The notes below the pieces were generated by a model. It did no database searches, was not told the DNA's origin, and was given only the letters and a program-made list of their open reading frames with translations. From the NCBI GenBank assembly GCA_937922105.1, contig CAKZVN010000023.1:1-14034 (forward strand): DNA of 14,034 nucleotides, read 5' to 3'. Shown here in pieces: positions 13,859 through 14,034 of the stretch. How positions within the stretch are numbered: position 1 is the stretch's first letter; each line of letters begins with the position of its first letter. The stretch comes from an uncultured Litorilinea sp. (GTDB lineage: Bacteria > Chloroflexota > Anaerolineae > Caldilineales > Caldilineaceae). Both the position numbers and the translations under genes were made by a program.

Positions 13859-13998
13859 TCGCCACGTAGCTGTCATTCTGAGGAGCGCAGCGACGAAGAA
13901 TCTCGGCATCTCACCAGAGGGGATGCTTCCCCTTCACTGCGCTCAGGGCGGGCAGCTGCGCTCAGCATGACTTTCTGTGCTATTTGGCGATCAGACCA
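13851..13998. mobile_element. MITE-like foldback repeat element
   Basis: Terminal inverted repeats TGGTTTGATCGCCACGTAG (13851-13869) and CTATTTGGCGATCAGACCA (13980-13998) match at 16 of 19 positions. The palindrome continues inward: GTCATTCTGAGGAGCGCAGC (13872-13891) against GCTGCGCTCAGCATGAC (13955-13971). A central stem follows, AGGGGA/TCCCCT around a 4-base loop (13918-13933). The right side carries CTGCGCTCAG twice (13937-13946 and 13956-13965). The whole could fold into one long hairpin. It has no coding capacity, as expected of a non-autonomous element. The inner GTCATTCTGAG...GAAGAATCTC sequence resembles a dispersed repeat seen in many bacterial genomes; that recollection is unverified here. 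Confidence 0.6.
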
Positions 13999-14012
13999 TT
14001 TAGCTCGTCCAT
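13980..14012 (-). pseudogene. possible 5' end of the gene interrupted by the foldback element
   Basis: On the minus strand ATG (14012-14010) follows a purine-rich GGGGTAAGGGT, a possible ribosome-binding site. The frame reads MDELNGLIAK and then stops at TAG inside the element's right terminal repeat (13982-13980). Its position on the far side of the element from the 57-codon remnant suggests both once belonged to one gene. The frames do not join cleanly, so this is tentative. Confidence 0.22.
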
Positions 14013-14034
14013 ACCCTTACCCCTGATAGCGTTG

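Noticed and set aside
1..14034. CRISPR array, tRNA, rRNA, phage or toxin-antitoxin genes
   Set aside because: Both strands were scanned. No regularly spaced repeats, cloverleaf with tRNA-like arms, rRNA-like segment or phage/toxin motifs were seen.

Overview
The window is GC-rich bacterial DNA and suggests an anaerobic or facultatively anaerobic member of the Chloroflexota (Anaerolineae/Caldilineae type). The hints are a sugar-binding lipoprotein with a long Ala-Pro linker directly after the lipobox Cys, high third-position GC, a tungsten/molybdenum aldehyde oxidoreductase, and a MoeA-PBP fusion. This placement is inference; no rRNA or other marker gene is present.

Layout, left to right. (1) 1-102: a possible gene end running in from the left edge. 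Then a strong sigma70-like promoter (TTGACA-N18-TACAAT, 179-208) leads into two consecutive plus-strand MoeA paralogues. moeA1 (322-1551) is canonical. moeA2 (1580-3538) is fused to a C-terminal periplasmic-binding-protein-like domain and has His in place of the usual Lys in the RPGKP motif. (2) After a hairpin (3561-3585) comes a full-length aldehyde:ferredoxin oxidoreductase family gene (3773-5653), whose enzyme needs the metal-pterin cofactor that MoeA proteins complete. Two perfect hairpins with the same core (5685-5771) close this plus-strand block. (3) On the minus strand is a ribose-type sugar ABC importer: lipoprotein (9602-8571), dual-NBD ATPase (8403-6799) and permease (6802-5801, ATGA overlap with the ATPase). 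A long inverted repeat lies between the binding-protein and ATPase genes. (4) The divergent intergenic region 9603-10079 carries a minus-strand promoter and a pair of mutually exclusive hairpins. (5) 10080-13656 holds two tandem plus-strand SLC13-type transporters with central TrkA-C (RCK_C) domains, both exactly 591 aa: a local gene duplication with an 1801-bp period. (6) The right end (13657-14034) has a short minus-strand coding remnant that stops exactly at a palindromic, MITE-like foldback element of about 148 bp.

How the genes may work together. The MoeA pair and the oxidoreductase form a plausible cofactor-plus-enzyme unit for a tungsto- or molybdoenzyme that oxidises aldehydes with ferredoxin as electron acceptor. 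The sugar importer is separately transcribed and could feed the same fermentative metabolism. The SLC13 pair may import sulfate-like or dicarboxylate anions; a role in molybdate or tungstate supply is only a contextual guess. The most noteworthy points are the MoeA/MoeA-PBP/AOR arrangement, the clean tandem transporter duplication, the overlapping hairpins at the sugar-operon promoter, and the foldback element at the right end.
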